Program-made: the position numbers and the translations under genes | Notes under the pieces: generated by a model | What the model saw: only the letters and a program-made list of their open reading frames with translations | Databases searched by the model: none | What the model was told of the DNA's origin: nothing | NCBI RefSeq assembly: GCF_029227915.1 | Contig: NC_079877.1 | Coordinates: 18,028,851-18,092,850, forward strand | Reading direction: 5' to 3' | DNA from: Hydractinia symbiolongicarpus | Taxonomy: Eukaryota; Cnidaria; Hydrozoa; Anthoathecata; Hydractiniidae | Length of the DNA: 64,000 nucleotides | Shown: piece after piece, positions 53,301 to 63,915 of the stretch | Layout: the number at the start of each line of letters is the position of its first letter | Numbering within the stretch: the stretch's first letter is position 1

Positions 53301-54360
53301 TGATCAAGGTAGTCATATAGTCAATGATCAAGATGAAGTTCATTGTTGTTTCATGATGAGCAAGACAAGAGTCGCACCATTAAAACCAATTACTGTACCA
53401 CATCTTGAGTTATCTGCAGCTAACACATCAACCAAAGTAGCTACGCAGCTTAAAAGGGAGCTCAATATTAATCTATCGTCTGAAGTTTTCTGGACAGATA
53501 GCAAAGTTGTGTTAGGCTATATAACAAATCAGTCAAGGAAGTTTCATTTGTTCGTGGCTAATAGAGTACAGGCTATTCATGAAGCTTCCAGTGTTGAACA
53601 ATGGCGTTACGTTCCGTCTTCTCAAAATCCTGCTGACGATGCATCACGTGGTCAAACAGTCTTCAACTTTATAAAAAACGATCGTTGGTTATCTGGACCC
53701 AAATTCCTACTCCAATCTTCAGTCAAGTGGGATACAGGTGAAACCTTCGCAGTTCACAGTGACGACGTTGAAGTCAAGAAAGAGAAAGTAAATGCAGCTA
53801 CTTTTAAAAAGACCCTGCCAAATGAAGGACTGAAAACCATCTCAGAAGATGAAAACGACCCATTCCAGAAGCTTTTCGAAAGGGCTTCCAGTTGCTATCG
53901 TCTGAAACGGATCTTATTCACCTTACCCTTAATCTTTTACTGACAATGAAGTCTAAGATTGTCATGGCATCACCTGAGGAATTTAACGAAAAAGTACAGT
54001 AGACGACGATGGAGAAGAGTGCAGCATCTGGTCAATGAGTTTTGGACGCATTGGCGTACAGAATATCTCCAAAGGCTTCAACAAAGACAAAAATGGAAAA
54101 CTCAAAGATGCAATTTCGTAGTTGGCGATATAGTGATAATTAAAGACGACGCTCATCAAAGAAATGAATGGCGTCTTGCGAGAATTACAGACGTCCGTTC
54201 AAACGACGACGGTCAAGTGAGAAGTGTTTTTGTTCAAATTCCAAAACGAAACGCATACGAGCGTCCGGTTTCAAAGATCGTATTGCTTCTAGACTCACGT
54301 GAAAAGGAAGTAAAAGGTCGAATCCCCAATTTTGTTTGTCAAGATATTTTTATATGTTGA
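50359..54360 (+). mobile_element. BEL/Pao-like retrotransposon body, integrase core missing
   Basis: Order: gag with the IDTFSGNCIDYF region (50359-51150, frame broken near 50733); Cys/His knuckle and protease-like ALLDNGSQGTF (51254-51550); reverse transcriptase with KIRVVFNCSA and the catalytic FYVDD (about 51983-52813); connection and RNase H region (52974-53943); then DUF5641-like end WRRVQHLVNEFWTHWRTEYL (53959-54360). The zinc-binding and DDE integrase core expected between RNase H and this end is absent near 53930-53990. Several stops and frame changes show it is dead. No matching 5' LTR was seen. Confidence 0.85.
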
Positions 54361-54371
54361 GGGGAGCCAGG

Positions 54372-54819
54372 TGTTCCCGCATTGAACGCGAGTAGGCCTT
54401 AGACTCTGCGAAGGAACACTTGGTTCTCCTTCTTAGTGTTTTGCTATGTGTTTTATGTTTTGTCTCTTGGGTATAGTGTATTTGTCGTTATTTTTATGCA
54501 TAAGTTTCTTGTTCGTTAGTGTGAAGTATCAGTGCCGTGTGTGTGTGCTATTGTAAAGGTGAAGTATTGGGATTTTTGTGTTTTAGTAAGTATATGTTTT
54601 TGTCGTATGTGTTATTTCTTCTTTATATTGTATTGGCCGTTCGGCATCAGGAATTTTGTAGTTAGGTTTAATTTCTGTTATTTTATACGTAGTTTGTAAC
54701 TTAGTTTTTTTTTTGGTTTTGTTTGTAGCGTCGCGAAAGTGTGGAGTAAATGTTATTAAAGCCACTTCGTGTCAGTAAATCCGCCCCTTACTACTCGCTA
54801 CCGCTAAGTTGCCGTAACA
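54372..54819 (+). repeat. Candidate 3' LTR of the BEL-like element
   Basis: A purine-rich GGGGAGCCAGG (54361-54371) follows the last ORF like a polypurine tract. The segment starts TGTTCCCG and ends CCGTAACA, giving TGTT...AACA ends. Without a second LTR for comparison the borders are unproven, and TAAATCCGCCCCT near 54776 belongs to another dispersed repeat. Confidence 0.3.
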
Positions 54820-55381
54820 CCATATACGAATTAAGTTGTCATTTCAGAAAAAAACCTTTGGTGTATTTTACCAGTTTAAATAAAACCAGTTTTGTTAGGT
54901 GTGAATTGGATATAACAAGCTGTCAGTACTTCCACTACTTGTATTTGTCGTGTTGCACGTGCTTGCTACTAAGCCAGGAGGTTTGTTGTTAGCGTCTAGA
55001 CATATGCACTAAGTAATCGGTAATTTTCTAAGAAATTAACTAAGTTGGGAAATATTCCATACTTCCAGCGTTTTTATTTCGTGTAGATTAAGAAATGTTC
55101 AGTTTTCTCGCAAACTTCGGATAACTTTAGTTAACTTAAGATAGCGCTGACATCAAAGGTAGACAGGAAGCCCGATGGCTTGAAGATTTTTGCCATCAGC
55201 ATAGATAATAAGTATATAGTCCCAGACTAACCTTAGAGAACAAAAACGCTATGCATGTTATCTGCAACCAAAGTTTAACAAGTTTAACAAAAGAAAACAA
55301 TAAAAATAACCCAGCGTAAATACTTTTCGTTCTGGGGACGAAATTGATTTGAAGTAGCCCTTCTAGAAGATTTCATAAACA
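54820..55381. other. Stretch with no gene recognised
   Basis: AT-rich sequence between the retrotransposon and the Helitron remnant. No domain, RNA or clear repeat ends were seen. Confidence 0.4.
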
Positions 55382-58230
55382 TCATGTTAGAGAAAATCTA
55401 ATCCTGACTGCGTCATGATCACTGAAATATACATTTTTGAGGAGCGTATCGACTTCAAAGGTGTTGAGCACATTCTCATGGACATAGATGTGGTCAATAA
55501 GTGAACCAGATATATGAGTTGGAGAGGTTACAACTTGTTTATATTCAGTGAGAAAATCAAGAAAATAGTTTTCATCACTAAATGCATTTACATTAACATT
55601 TCCCAGTATAACATCAACGATTTCGTTTCCTAAAAAATGTTTAATAAGGTATAATGACTCATCTCGATATAGAAGTAGAAAACTAAGAGTACTCTTTTGA
55701 AATGTTTTCTTCGTCATTTTAATAAATATTGTACCTGCAATTCTACAATATCAAACAATTCTGTAGTTTCATTATGACCAACTAAAAGGCTAGAAAACCT
55801 ATCCACATTGTTGTTTGGAATTAAAGTAAAGTAATCTAGTTTTGTGTCGTAGTAAAAATTAAATGGTATCTCAGCTTCTGTAAGGCATAATAAATCGCTT
55901 TCCATGAGAACGCAGTCGGACTTAATATCATTTTTATGTTTGTTGTAGGATCTTGTATTAGCAAAGCTACTATTATTGAATTTTCACTAATTCCGCCAGT
56001 ATCTTTTGATATCAATTTTGAGTGTTCTCGCCTATAATTGTATTGCTCGGTCTCGTCTGTCTGATTTAATAGCTGATCTGAAAAATGTCCCCGTTAGGTA
56101 TAAACCCTCTAAGCTTGTGACTCGACTTAATGCAACATAGATTTGTCCTGCAGTAAAAAGCTAGTTGCACTCGTTTCATAGTAGGTGAAGTTAGATTCTC
56201 TTTATTAAATTCGATTTCCTTTTCTATCCTGGTTATTGGAATAGCTCAAAACCTTCTTTTAAAACTTAACGCGAGAGTCTTGTTGACATTAAATATCGAC
56301 ATATCAGATAAACTTATTAATGGACAGATTGGGACTGTTCATCGTATAAAAACCGATAGATTAGAAAAAGTAACAAAAATATATTTGAGAATGGAAGACA
56401 AAAGTACAGGAGTTAAAGCTATGAAAACAGATCCATATGCTATGCTAATTTTTATAATTTCCAAATGTTGATAATTTGTTTTTTTTTTTTGAACAAACGG
56501 ATTGCTGGACGAAAAGAAACTCAATAACTCGTTTACCTACAGGCACTATTTCCGCAACTTTATACTATAAATCTGCAATCTTAAAATATTTCCAGCAATG
56601 CGAAAGATTTAACAGTACATCTTTGTAGTCTGCATAAATTGGTCTTTCTTGAATTGGTGGAAGTTGAAATTCCCACATGCTATAACAGATATTCCTGCAA
56701 ATGGAATGTCAACTGCGCATCCAAATATTTCAGTTAGCCGTTGGTGAATGTGCAACAGCAGCTTGTTTGAAACCATTGAGATTTCGTCTATTACGATAAT
56801 GCTTAGCTCTAAAAGCTTATTTCGCAACATGCATCTCTTTTTATCCCTTAACTTAATGTTTTTAGTGAAACTTCTATCAACTGGTATACCTAAGGCTGAA
56901 TGTATTGTATTTCCCTCTACATTGATTGCAGCAACACCAGTTGGCGCCAGAATAGGAATCTTATCTTTTTCTTAGTTCCCTGCACGATAAGAAAGTGCTT
57001 TATTTAGCATGTCAGAAATTGTTTTTATTAAATGTGATTATCCACAACCTGCGGTTCCTGTTGGAAAGATGTGAATTGGTTCAATTTTATGGTGTGCGTT
57101 ACATGCCAAGTTTTTAGTGTAAGTTCTAACCCAATCATTTACGACTTCAAAAACTTGCCTGTTTCGTTTAATTTTCGAATTTTTTCATGGAGTTCATCAT
57201 CGGAAATTTAAGGTTTACTAACCGATGAAAAAGTGTTCCCTATAACTGTGACGTTTTCGGTTTCATTTGGAACTTTGTCATTGCTATGGTAATTTATATT
57301 GCTCATCTCATCAAAAATATTGTCATTTTCATGTTCAGCGAAGGATTCAAGATTATTTACATTCGTGTGAATTTTATCATTGCTTATTCAACAAGTTCAC
57401 CGAATGGTTCGCATATTCTTTTATTTGTATTATTAATTTCTAATCCACCGTTTTCTAATAATTTCTTTGAGTAAGTACACGAGTTCTTGATTAGCAGTTC
57501 TGCTTCCTGGCGAAAAGGAAAAAACATAAATAGCAAATGATGTGCATACCCTTTTGGATTTTTCTCTCGACTATGGTACCTTAGAACACACTTTTCTTTT
57601 CTAAAGATAACATTTTTTTTGAGGACGTAAGAGGTAGATTTTTTGGAGCCTTCGGTAAAATAATTATTTATAAAACAGGAATCTGGAAGCCTTCGAAAGT
57701 AAATTTAAAATGCACTATCAGGGGATATGCTCAGTGCGTTTTCATACTCTTCTTTTTTAATGGCTAAACTTTGAAGAATTTCTTCAATTGTACCCGGTTG
57801 GGAATAATTAGGGTTATCTGGATGCAGAATATTGTTTAATCTGGATTCAAATTTGAATGTATGTAAGTTTTTACTTTTTCTAGTATAGACTTCCTTTAGT
57901 TTAGTTGTGCTTCCCTTTCATCCTTAGAGATGAGGTCAGATAAAGGCTCAGCGACAATTGTATGGTCTGTAAAAAATTTCCCGAAAGAGTATCGACAATT
58001 TTTGTTTTTATACTTACGACAAGATTTGGAATGAGAATGTGTTTGATATGTCGAAACTAGTTATCCACAAAGGCAATATATTGTTTCTTATTATTGTTAC
58101 GTAAAATTGGTGCATTAACAACCCATAATAAAGAGTGGATGTGTGGACTACCTCTTAATTGAAATTCAACTCTAATGGCGTAGTAGTTTACTAGACCTAA
58201 CGGTCCGTTGACAACAATGGTTTTAAAAAA
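55382..58230 (-). pseudogene. Dead Helitron replicase-helicase-endonuclease (Helitron2/Helentron type)
   Basis: Reading the minus strand: the Rep end with EFQLRGSPHIHSLLWVVNAP near 58130-58220 (HUH-type His pair); PIF1 helicase at 57070-56500 with Walker A GTAGCG whose Lys codon is now TAA, and Walker B IIVIDEISMVSN; the helicase C-terminus with GQIYVALSRVTSLEGLYL at about 56165-56060; then an endonuclease-like domain at 55905-55382 with HISGSLIDHIYV and SDHDAV. Many stops and frameshifts. A C-terminal endonuclease is the mark of Helitron2-type elements. One part of the helicase is inverted (next feature). Confidence 0.8.
56235..56471 (+). pseudogene. Inverted segment of the Helitron helicase
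   Basis: Reads on the plus strand, opposite to its surroundings: LTLNIDISDKLINGQIGTV and then VTKIYLRMEDKSTGVK. This is the PIF1 segment that should lie between the flanking minus-strand helicase parts, so it is in the right place but the wrong orientation. Confidence 0.7.
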
Positions 58231-58440
58231 GGTGACCTTTGCCTGAGTGAGAAGGAGGCAATTGTAAGAGCTAACACAAAGGATCTACTTAACATACGCA
58301 CCGTGCTCATTTAAGTGTCGCCATAGAAACAAATTCATCATCGGAAATGTTAAATAAATTTTAGTAATAAGTTTTTATACTCTAGGGTATTTAAATATTG
58401 TATGTTTTTACACACAAAAAATCACTGTTTTATGAGGTTA

Positions 58441-58765
58441 CATATATTTACATTATATATGTATTTTATTTTATGGTGTTCACGTCTACGCCCAAGGCAG
58501 TCAGAGAAAAAAAAAATCACTGTTTTATGAGGCTATAAGCAGTTTGATAATTGTTAAAGTAACACGAAACTCAGAGTTACTGTAAAGTCTAACTTACAAT
58601 AGCACAAAAAACTAAAATTTTCGGCTTTTCTCTCGCATTGTTTTCTCCAATTAAAGTATACCGTAGATGTGTACATTAATAATTTATACACATATATTTA
58701 TATTTTATATGTATTCTATATTAAAACACTGGTGTTTACGTCTACGCCCAAGGCAGTCAGAGAAG
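58441..58765. repeat. Direct repeat pair, spacing about 241 bp
   Basis: ACGTCTACGCCCAAGGCAGT with flanking AT-rich text occurs near 58482-58507 and again near 58737-58762, both preceded by TATATTTA...TATATGTATT. A short GC-alternating run (GCGCACGCGCACG) lies near 58815. Confidence 0.6.
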
Positions 58766-58894
58766 GAAATGTGACCCCTAGAACTAGAGATAGAGAAATG
58801 TATGTTCTGGCGCAGTCGCGCACGCGCACGCACACACGTCTCAGTCAACCACAACAAATCCATACCATGCGGTGCTGATCCAGTACCTATCAAG

Positions 58895-59030
58895 GGGAAG
58901 TCCCTATCATGCCATGTTTAGCTATGGAATTCATGGGTAAGTCCCTATAGGGTGCTGACGTCATCAAAAATGCTGCAAGTGAGTCAAAAGAGTTCTAACG
59001 CAGCTAGTAGGGGAATTTCCTTATAAAGTG
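58895..59030 (+). promoter_or_regulatory. Kappa-B-like sites and TATA-like box of Polinton 2
   Basis: GGGAAGTCCC at 58895-58904 and GGGAATTTCC at 59011-59020 both fit GGGRNNYYCC. A weaker GGTAAGTCCC lies near 58937. TTATAAAGTG follows the second site at once (59021-59030), 100 bp before the ATG at 59131. The first site is identical in sequence to that of Polinton 1. Confidence 0.45.
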
Positions 59031-59130
59031 ATAACAATCAACGCATGCACAGTAAAGACGTGAATAAAATGCGTTAGTTTTTTGACCATCATGAAATCCT
59101 CTGGGAAAGATAAAATTCTTACAATATAGA

Positions 59131-60366
59131 ATGAACACACACACTGTGAAACAATTACGTGATATTACGAAAAGCCGTGGACTTACGGGGTATTACAAGC
59201 TACGCAAGGCTGAATTGGTTGCCCTATTGGAGAATGTACCACAGAAACCAGTCAGACCTATAACGTCTGAGGATATGGATCTCTTCGAGAGACAGGAAAT
59301 GATTAAGGCCCGTCCAACCATAGGGGGTAAAATTAGGGAATGGCATAACTGGGTATTACCCCCATCCGAGATGGACATTTTTGAGAGACAGGAACTGTCT
59401 AAAAATCGTTCGGTTGTCGGCGATAAGATGAATGGGTGGTACAACTGGCTTGTGGACGCTGTTCCAAAGCCTATAAAAGAGGGAGTCAAGAGAACATATG
59501 CGGCCTTCAAACGTAAGGTTGTGGGGCTCTATAATAGGACAGCTAACGCGAGACCTACACTTCATGACAAGGTCGAACGGGAGGCTGAGGAAGACTATTT
59601 TCCAGATATCAAAAATCTATATGATCAGCCGGGGCAAGACTATACCCCTCAAGAACATAAGCATGCTCTCCACAGGACCTTTCGCATTCCTGGTATAGGA
59701 GGAGCAGACGTAGACGGGTATATAGGAATGATAAGACCCAACGTGAAAACCTTGATTGGGGACCAGCTAGAAGATATGGGATCAGCGAAGGTACAGCTAT
59801 CCCTATTGATCATGTGGAAAAAGAAAATAAATTCGGAGGAGGCTAACGATGAATACATTGAGGTGAAAAAATCCTTTAACAGTAACATGAGGTCAATCTT
59901 CCAGTGTAGCGACGTGGACGACAAGATGGATGGGATGTTAGCTCAAAGCAAAACGCATGTGGAACATCCGGCACTACCCCAAAGCGGATTCACGATTAGT
60001 CGAATAATACACTTTGATGTAGACTTCCATAAGCTGCGGCTAACAAGCGTTTCATCGTATATAGAAGCACCTAAGTGGATAGTCTCAAAGAAGGCCATCA
60101 TCAATCCAAAAAACGAGGATGAGGAATGTTTTAAATGGGGATTCATAGCATCCTTACATCATACGGAGATTGAAAAAGATCCACAAAGAATTATCAAGCT
60201 GAGACCTTACGTAGACCTCTACAATTGGGAGGGTATAGAGTTCCCTACAAGCATCAAGAGCATATACAAGTTCGAGAAGAATAATAAGGACATTGCGGTA
60301 AACGTCCTATACCTGGCGGGAAAGAAGATTAATATCCTGAGGCGATCGGAGCAACAAGCAGGTTAA
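59131..60366 (+). CDS. Polinton 2 N-terminal ORF (SAP-like start), 411 residues
   Basis: An intact frame. The N-terminus (about residues 1-35) is SAP/Rho-N-like (VKQLRDITKSRGL, KAELVALLE), suggesting DNA binding. Two tandem copies of a 30-residue segment follow, each with FERQEM or FERQEL and then GWYNW or EWHNW. The C-terminal half has KVQLSLLIMWKKK and FKWGFIASLHH and ends RRSEQQAG. In relatives this leads straight into DNA polymerase B; here one extra base near 60362 shifts the frame, giving a stop and putting the polymerase part in another frame. Confidence 0.65.
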   Translation: MNTHTVKQLRDITKSRGLTGYYKLRKAELVALLENVPQKPVRPITSEDMDLFERQEMIKARPTIGGKIREWHNWVLPPSEMDIFERQELSKNRSVVGDKMNGWYNWLVDAVPKPIKEGVKRTYAAFKRKVVGLYNRTANARPTLHDKVEREAEEDYFPDIKNLYDQPGQDYTPQEHKHALHRTFRIPGIGGADVDGYIGMIRPNVKTLIGDQLEDMGSAKVQLSLLIMWKKKINSEEANDEYIEVKKSFNSNMRSIFQCSDVDDKMDGMLAQSKTHVEHPALPQSGFTISRIIHFDVDFHKLRLTSVSSYIEAPKWIVSKKAIINPKNEDEECFKWGFIASLHHTEIEKDPQRIIKLRPYVDLYNWEGIEFPTSIKSIYKFEKNNKDIAVNVLYLAGKKINILRRSEQQAG

Positions 60367-60370
60367 TCTG

Positions 60371-60751
60371 TTGCTTTTAACAGATGACAAAAAGACCCAC
60401 TATACAACCGTCAAAAGTCTATCTCAACTCCTAGGTAGTGATACTTCAAAGAACACAAAATCGATGCATTTTTGCCTAAACTGCCTACAGGCTTTCAACT
60501 CGGTTGAATCGAGGGATAAGCATTTTGGATATTGCAAGGACCACGAGGCTGTTAAAATCACGATGCCAAACGAATCCGAAAAATGCCTATACTATAGGGA
60601 TGGCCAACAACAATCCAAGGTACCCTTTGCAATATATGCGGATTTTGAAAGCTTATTGATACCAGTGGAAGATACAAGGGGTATAAAGACGAAAAAGCTT
60701 TTTTTGCTCAATACTAAGGCTGTCCTTACATGTTCATTTGCCGTTTTCTGA
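60371..60751 (+). pseudogene. Polinton 2 DNA polymerase B, N-terminal fragment
   Basis: Continues the previous ORF in another frame: SKNTKSMHFCLNCLQAF and RDKHFGYCKDHEAVK form the finger seen before Polinton polymerases, followed by the exonuclease start VPFAIYADFESLLIP. It is cut near 60700 where unrelated sequence begins; palm motifs are absent. Confidence 0.7.
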
Positions 60752-61494
60752 CTCATAATTTTATTGCAGCTTTGAGGCATGCATAATGTAAACGTTGCAC
60801 CGGCTGATGTTAAAATATTAAAATAATTTGATATTTAGCTGGATGTTTTCATTATGTGTTAAAAAATTAACTCCAATTAGAGCACATGCTTATCGCGAAT
60901 TAACACCAGATGGAAACCAATCTTAGTGACAAATATTTCTAGACCAATGAGAAAGCAATAAACTGGGGCGAGGGATAAGCTAGAACTTAATATATTTAGT
61001 TATGGACTGATGCTATCATCAGAAGATGTTGTCAGTTAAATTGTTACTTTAACTTTCATAAAACTTTAACTTGTTTTTAAAATAGACTAATGTTTTTGCA
61101 GCTGACCGCTACACAACAGTCACACCAAACATTGGCACCATCTTTACTAAGTTGAAGCACATGAGCATAAATACAATCAATTAATACCGATCATTATAAA
61201 CAAATATGGCAGTTACTTTAAGTGTGTTATTGCAGGGTGCTCTGTTGTTTTTGCTATTCATTTGTTGAAAGATTTGTTTACAGCATATTTATTTAGCTAT
61301 ACTTTTACTTTAGAGAAAAATAATTTCAGTAAGTACAGTTTAACTCTTTGGGTCGTAAATCGGTGAAATACTGGAAATATAAACAGAATGTTGAAAAATA
61401 TTGCGTCAAACTTTTTGTAGTCTGCAAAAAAATGTGTAGGTTGTTCAGAAAATGGTAAACGAATAAGTTTTTAAGGAAAACCTAATCTATATAA
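60752..61494. other. Stretch with no gene recognised
   Basis: AT-rich unique-looking DNA between the Polinton 2 breakpoint and the next Helitron-like element. No ORF or repeat structure stood out. Confidence 0.4.
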
Positions 61495-61622
61495 CTAGTC
61501 GATAGGCTGTGAATACATCCACAGGTTCGTCGTTGTTTATTAATGCATTTTGTGTGTCTCGCTACTGCTGTTACCATTTTGCGTGACAGACAGACAGACA
61601 TATACAGGTATTATAATATAGA
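61495..61622 (-). mobile_element. 128-bp Helitron-like element, minus strand
   Basis: On the minus strand it starts TCTATATTATAATACC, continues with GTCTGTCTGTCTGTC and ends CTAG, with the hairpin CTGTGGATGTATTCACAG inside the end. It is a close relative of the element at 43510-43638. Confidence 0.6.
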
Positions 61623-61639
61623 TAATAGATAATACAAAA

Positions 61640-62394
61640 GTTGTGTCCGTCTGTGCCCAGCAAAGTGAATATTATTTTTGAAACCCTCAAAAAACCGAAC
61701 CGGGGTCCCTGAACCCATTTTGGAATCAAAACGTTGATGACGTCATCACAAGTCTATTCATTTTCTTGATCAGTGTTTTTAGATTTTTACGATGAAGGCA
61801 ACGAGTATACAATTTTTTTTGTTCTTTAGAGAAGAACTTTGCTGATGTCAGCAAAATTTTAAAACCTGTATCTATATTTCATTAATCGTTTGTCAAAAGC
61901 GCATGATCCGAGACATTTTCTTGAGCAAAGTTTCACGCTATACATAGATGCAATAGGTAAACAAATTTCTGGATAAAGTTTTGTGTACATTGGCTGGTTT
62001 TTACTGATATCAGCAAAAGTTTTAAACCCTTGTATCTTTTTAAGAGTTTGCAGAAAGCACATGATCATATAGTTTCTAAATTTTTTTCCTATATGGACGG
62101 GTCATTAAGGCCTTATAAGGAGAGGCGTGCAATAGCACGCGCACATCTCCACACACACAAAATGGGTTAGGCGTGCTATTGATAGCACCTGCAAAATGAC
62201 AAAATTTATAAGAATTTAACCAGTGCACACACCCAAAAGCACACCTAAAATACTTGAGGTGTATTTTTGGTACCCACGCATCAAAATTCTCAAGAAAACG
62301 CCCGGTCATTGCTAACCCGTATAATACAACAGCCTAACCTGAAGACCAGAGTATGTAGGACCGGCGAATTCGTAGATTTCAACAGGCTAACTAG
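61640..62394 (+). mobile_element. Longer Helitron-like element d
   Basis: Ends with CTAG at 62391-62394. It shares GTCCGTCTGTG..CAGCAAAGTG near the left and the TGATGTCAGCAAAATTTT block with the repeats at 22560-22920 and 24300-24540. The left end is uncertain. Non-coding. Confidence 0.4.
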
Positions 62395-62526
62395 TATTTT
62401 GTAAACGTTTTTAAAGGTATAACTTATTTGGGAGTGGGAGGTAAGCTTTAAGTGCAAACTTCAACAAATTTCTACTTTTTAACTTGATTTTTTTTATGTT
62501 GTTTAAATACTTTGCCTATGTGATGC

Positions 62527-62817
62527 GTGAGGATGGCAAAACTGAAAATCACAACATGTACGCCACCCCACCACTCATCTCATGTCTCCCAGATTAAATG
62601 CCGTATGGTTCTTTTACCTTCCGGTGATGTTGAAACTAATCCTGGGCCTTACTCTGTTTTAAAGTCGGTGCAGGGATCATTTTATCAAGGGGATGTCAGG
62701 CTTGGAACTTTTATTGGCACACAATGTATGTGTAATTCCCTGTTTGCGATCGTTTCGTCGGTTAAGGTGATCTTGATCATATCCTCTGCGAAGGAAAAAA
62801 GTTGTACACAAGGCTAG
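62527..62817 (+). pseudogene. Helitron ORF start: 2A peptide and protease-domain N-terminus
   Basis: A 96-codon frame. LLPSGDVETNPGP matches the 2A ribosome-skipping motif DxExNPGP (62623-62649 for the core). After it comes FYQGDVRLGTFIGTQCMCNS, like the catalytic-Cys region of the herpesvirus tegument deubiquitinase fold (C76) found in some cnidarian and fish Helitrons. The frame is lost near 62765. The 2A would release the N-terminal peptide during translation. Confidence 0.6.
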
Positions 62818-63160
62818 GTTACACAAACCAGTACTTGAGTACAAGTGACCTCCCACAAAACGAGGTCATACAAATACAAGTTTAGAAAATATTTCTCATA
62901 TTGTTACAGATAATAGCACTACTTTACGTACATTTCATAATTCATCACATTCCGATAAAGTACAAGAAATGTTGGGCATTATAAGCGGCGTTAGTTTTGC
63001 TATAATTTGAGGTCATCCACAAATTTATTTATTTGATCCTCATAGCCGAAATAGTCTTGGACAAAAAAACAGAATGTGGTACATCAGTACTTTTAAAGTT
63101 TGATTCATTACAACAAGTTGTTGAAAACTACACACTCGAAATATATGTGTCCCCTAGTCA
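62760..63160 (+). pseudogene. Continuation of the C76-like protease domain, broken
   Basis: In shifting frames: DLDHILCEGKKLYTRLGY near 62770, and LFDPHSRNSLGQK near 63028-63065, where the Asp-Pro-His fits the catalytic His of the C76 fold. Stops lie at 62884 and elsewhere. It belongs with the ORF at 62527. Confidence 0.5.
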
Positions 63161-63167
63161 AGGAAGG

Positions 63168-63235
63168 TGTCTCGAAACGTAGTGTTTTAAAATACTGACA
63201 GTTGTCAGTATTTTAAAACATTGCGTTTCGAGACA
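63168..63235. repeat. 33-bp stem inverted repeat, 2-nt loop
   Basis: Left arm 63168-63200, loop 63201-63202, right arm 63203-63235. There are two mismatches in DNA, both of the type that would be G:U pairs in RNA. Arms start TGTCTCGAAACG. It lies inside the broken Helitron ORF. Confidence 0.8.
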
Positions 63236-63295
63236 GATGGATATCATTATGCTTTCCATTTGTAGAATAAGAAAACTAGATCAGAACAGAAGGTA

Positions 63296-63915
63296 CCGTA
63301 AAATCCGAAAGAGGCCGAGTAAAGCAAAAAGAGTCAACAAACACATATAGCAAAACAGAACACGGCAAAACTAAACTAAAAGAGTGGATAGGCAAATATC
63401 AAAAGACGGAACGGGGCCAAGCTAAACTAAGAGAGTCAATAGGCAAGTGTAAAAAAACAGAACACGGCCAAGCTGAGCAAAGAGAGTCAATAGGAAAATA
63501 TCAAAAGAAGGAACAGGGCCAAGCTAAACTAAGAGAGTCAATAGGCAAGTGTAAAAAAACAGAACACGGCCAAGCTAAGCAAAGAGAGTCAATAGGCAAA
63601 TATCAAAAGAAGGAACAGGGCCAAGCGAGGCAAAAAGATTTGATAACTAAATATCGTAAAATTGAGCAGGGTCAACAAACGCAAAAAACTGCAAAGAAAC
63701 GACATGCAGCCCAAGAAGGTAAAGCAACTAAACGCAAGCGTGTTAACACTTTGCCCGATTCTAATGCAAAAATAAACCAATTTAAAAAATGCATTGAGAA
63801 CGGACCATTTTTTATTTGTATCCTATGCAATCGTTCTTTGTATAAGCGGTCAATTAAATTGTTTCGTCATGTCGATTTCAGAAGAGCATTTCCGTTTCAC
63901 AATAGAAAGTTTTGA
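63296..63915 (+). CDS. Helitron ORF section: 17-residue repeats and zinc finger
   Basis: Open frame without a clear Met start. It has about seven 51-bp repeats of the form RESIGKYQKKEQGQAKL, alternating with a RESIGKCKKTEHGQ version, so there is a 102-bp higher-order period. Then comes FKKCIENGPFFICILCNRSLY (first 20 residues KKCIENGPFFICILCNRSLY), a Cys-pair finger that precedes the Rep domain in cnidarian Helitrons. The frame ends at 63915; the next frame continues with EYICTTCYLK to the window edge, so there is one frameshift. Confidence 0.65.

Noticed and set aside
49793-54787. AGGGGCGGATTTA near 49794 and its inverse near 54776 as ends of a 5-kb hAT-like element around the BEL copy
   Set aside because: The outer bases and flanking 8-mers do not match; similar words occur near 27510, so these are probably independent dispersed repeats.
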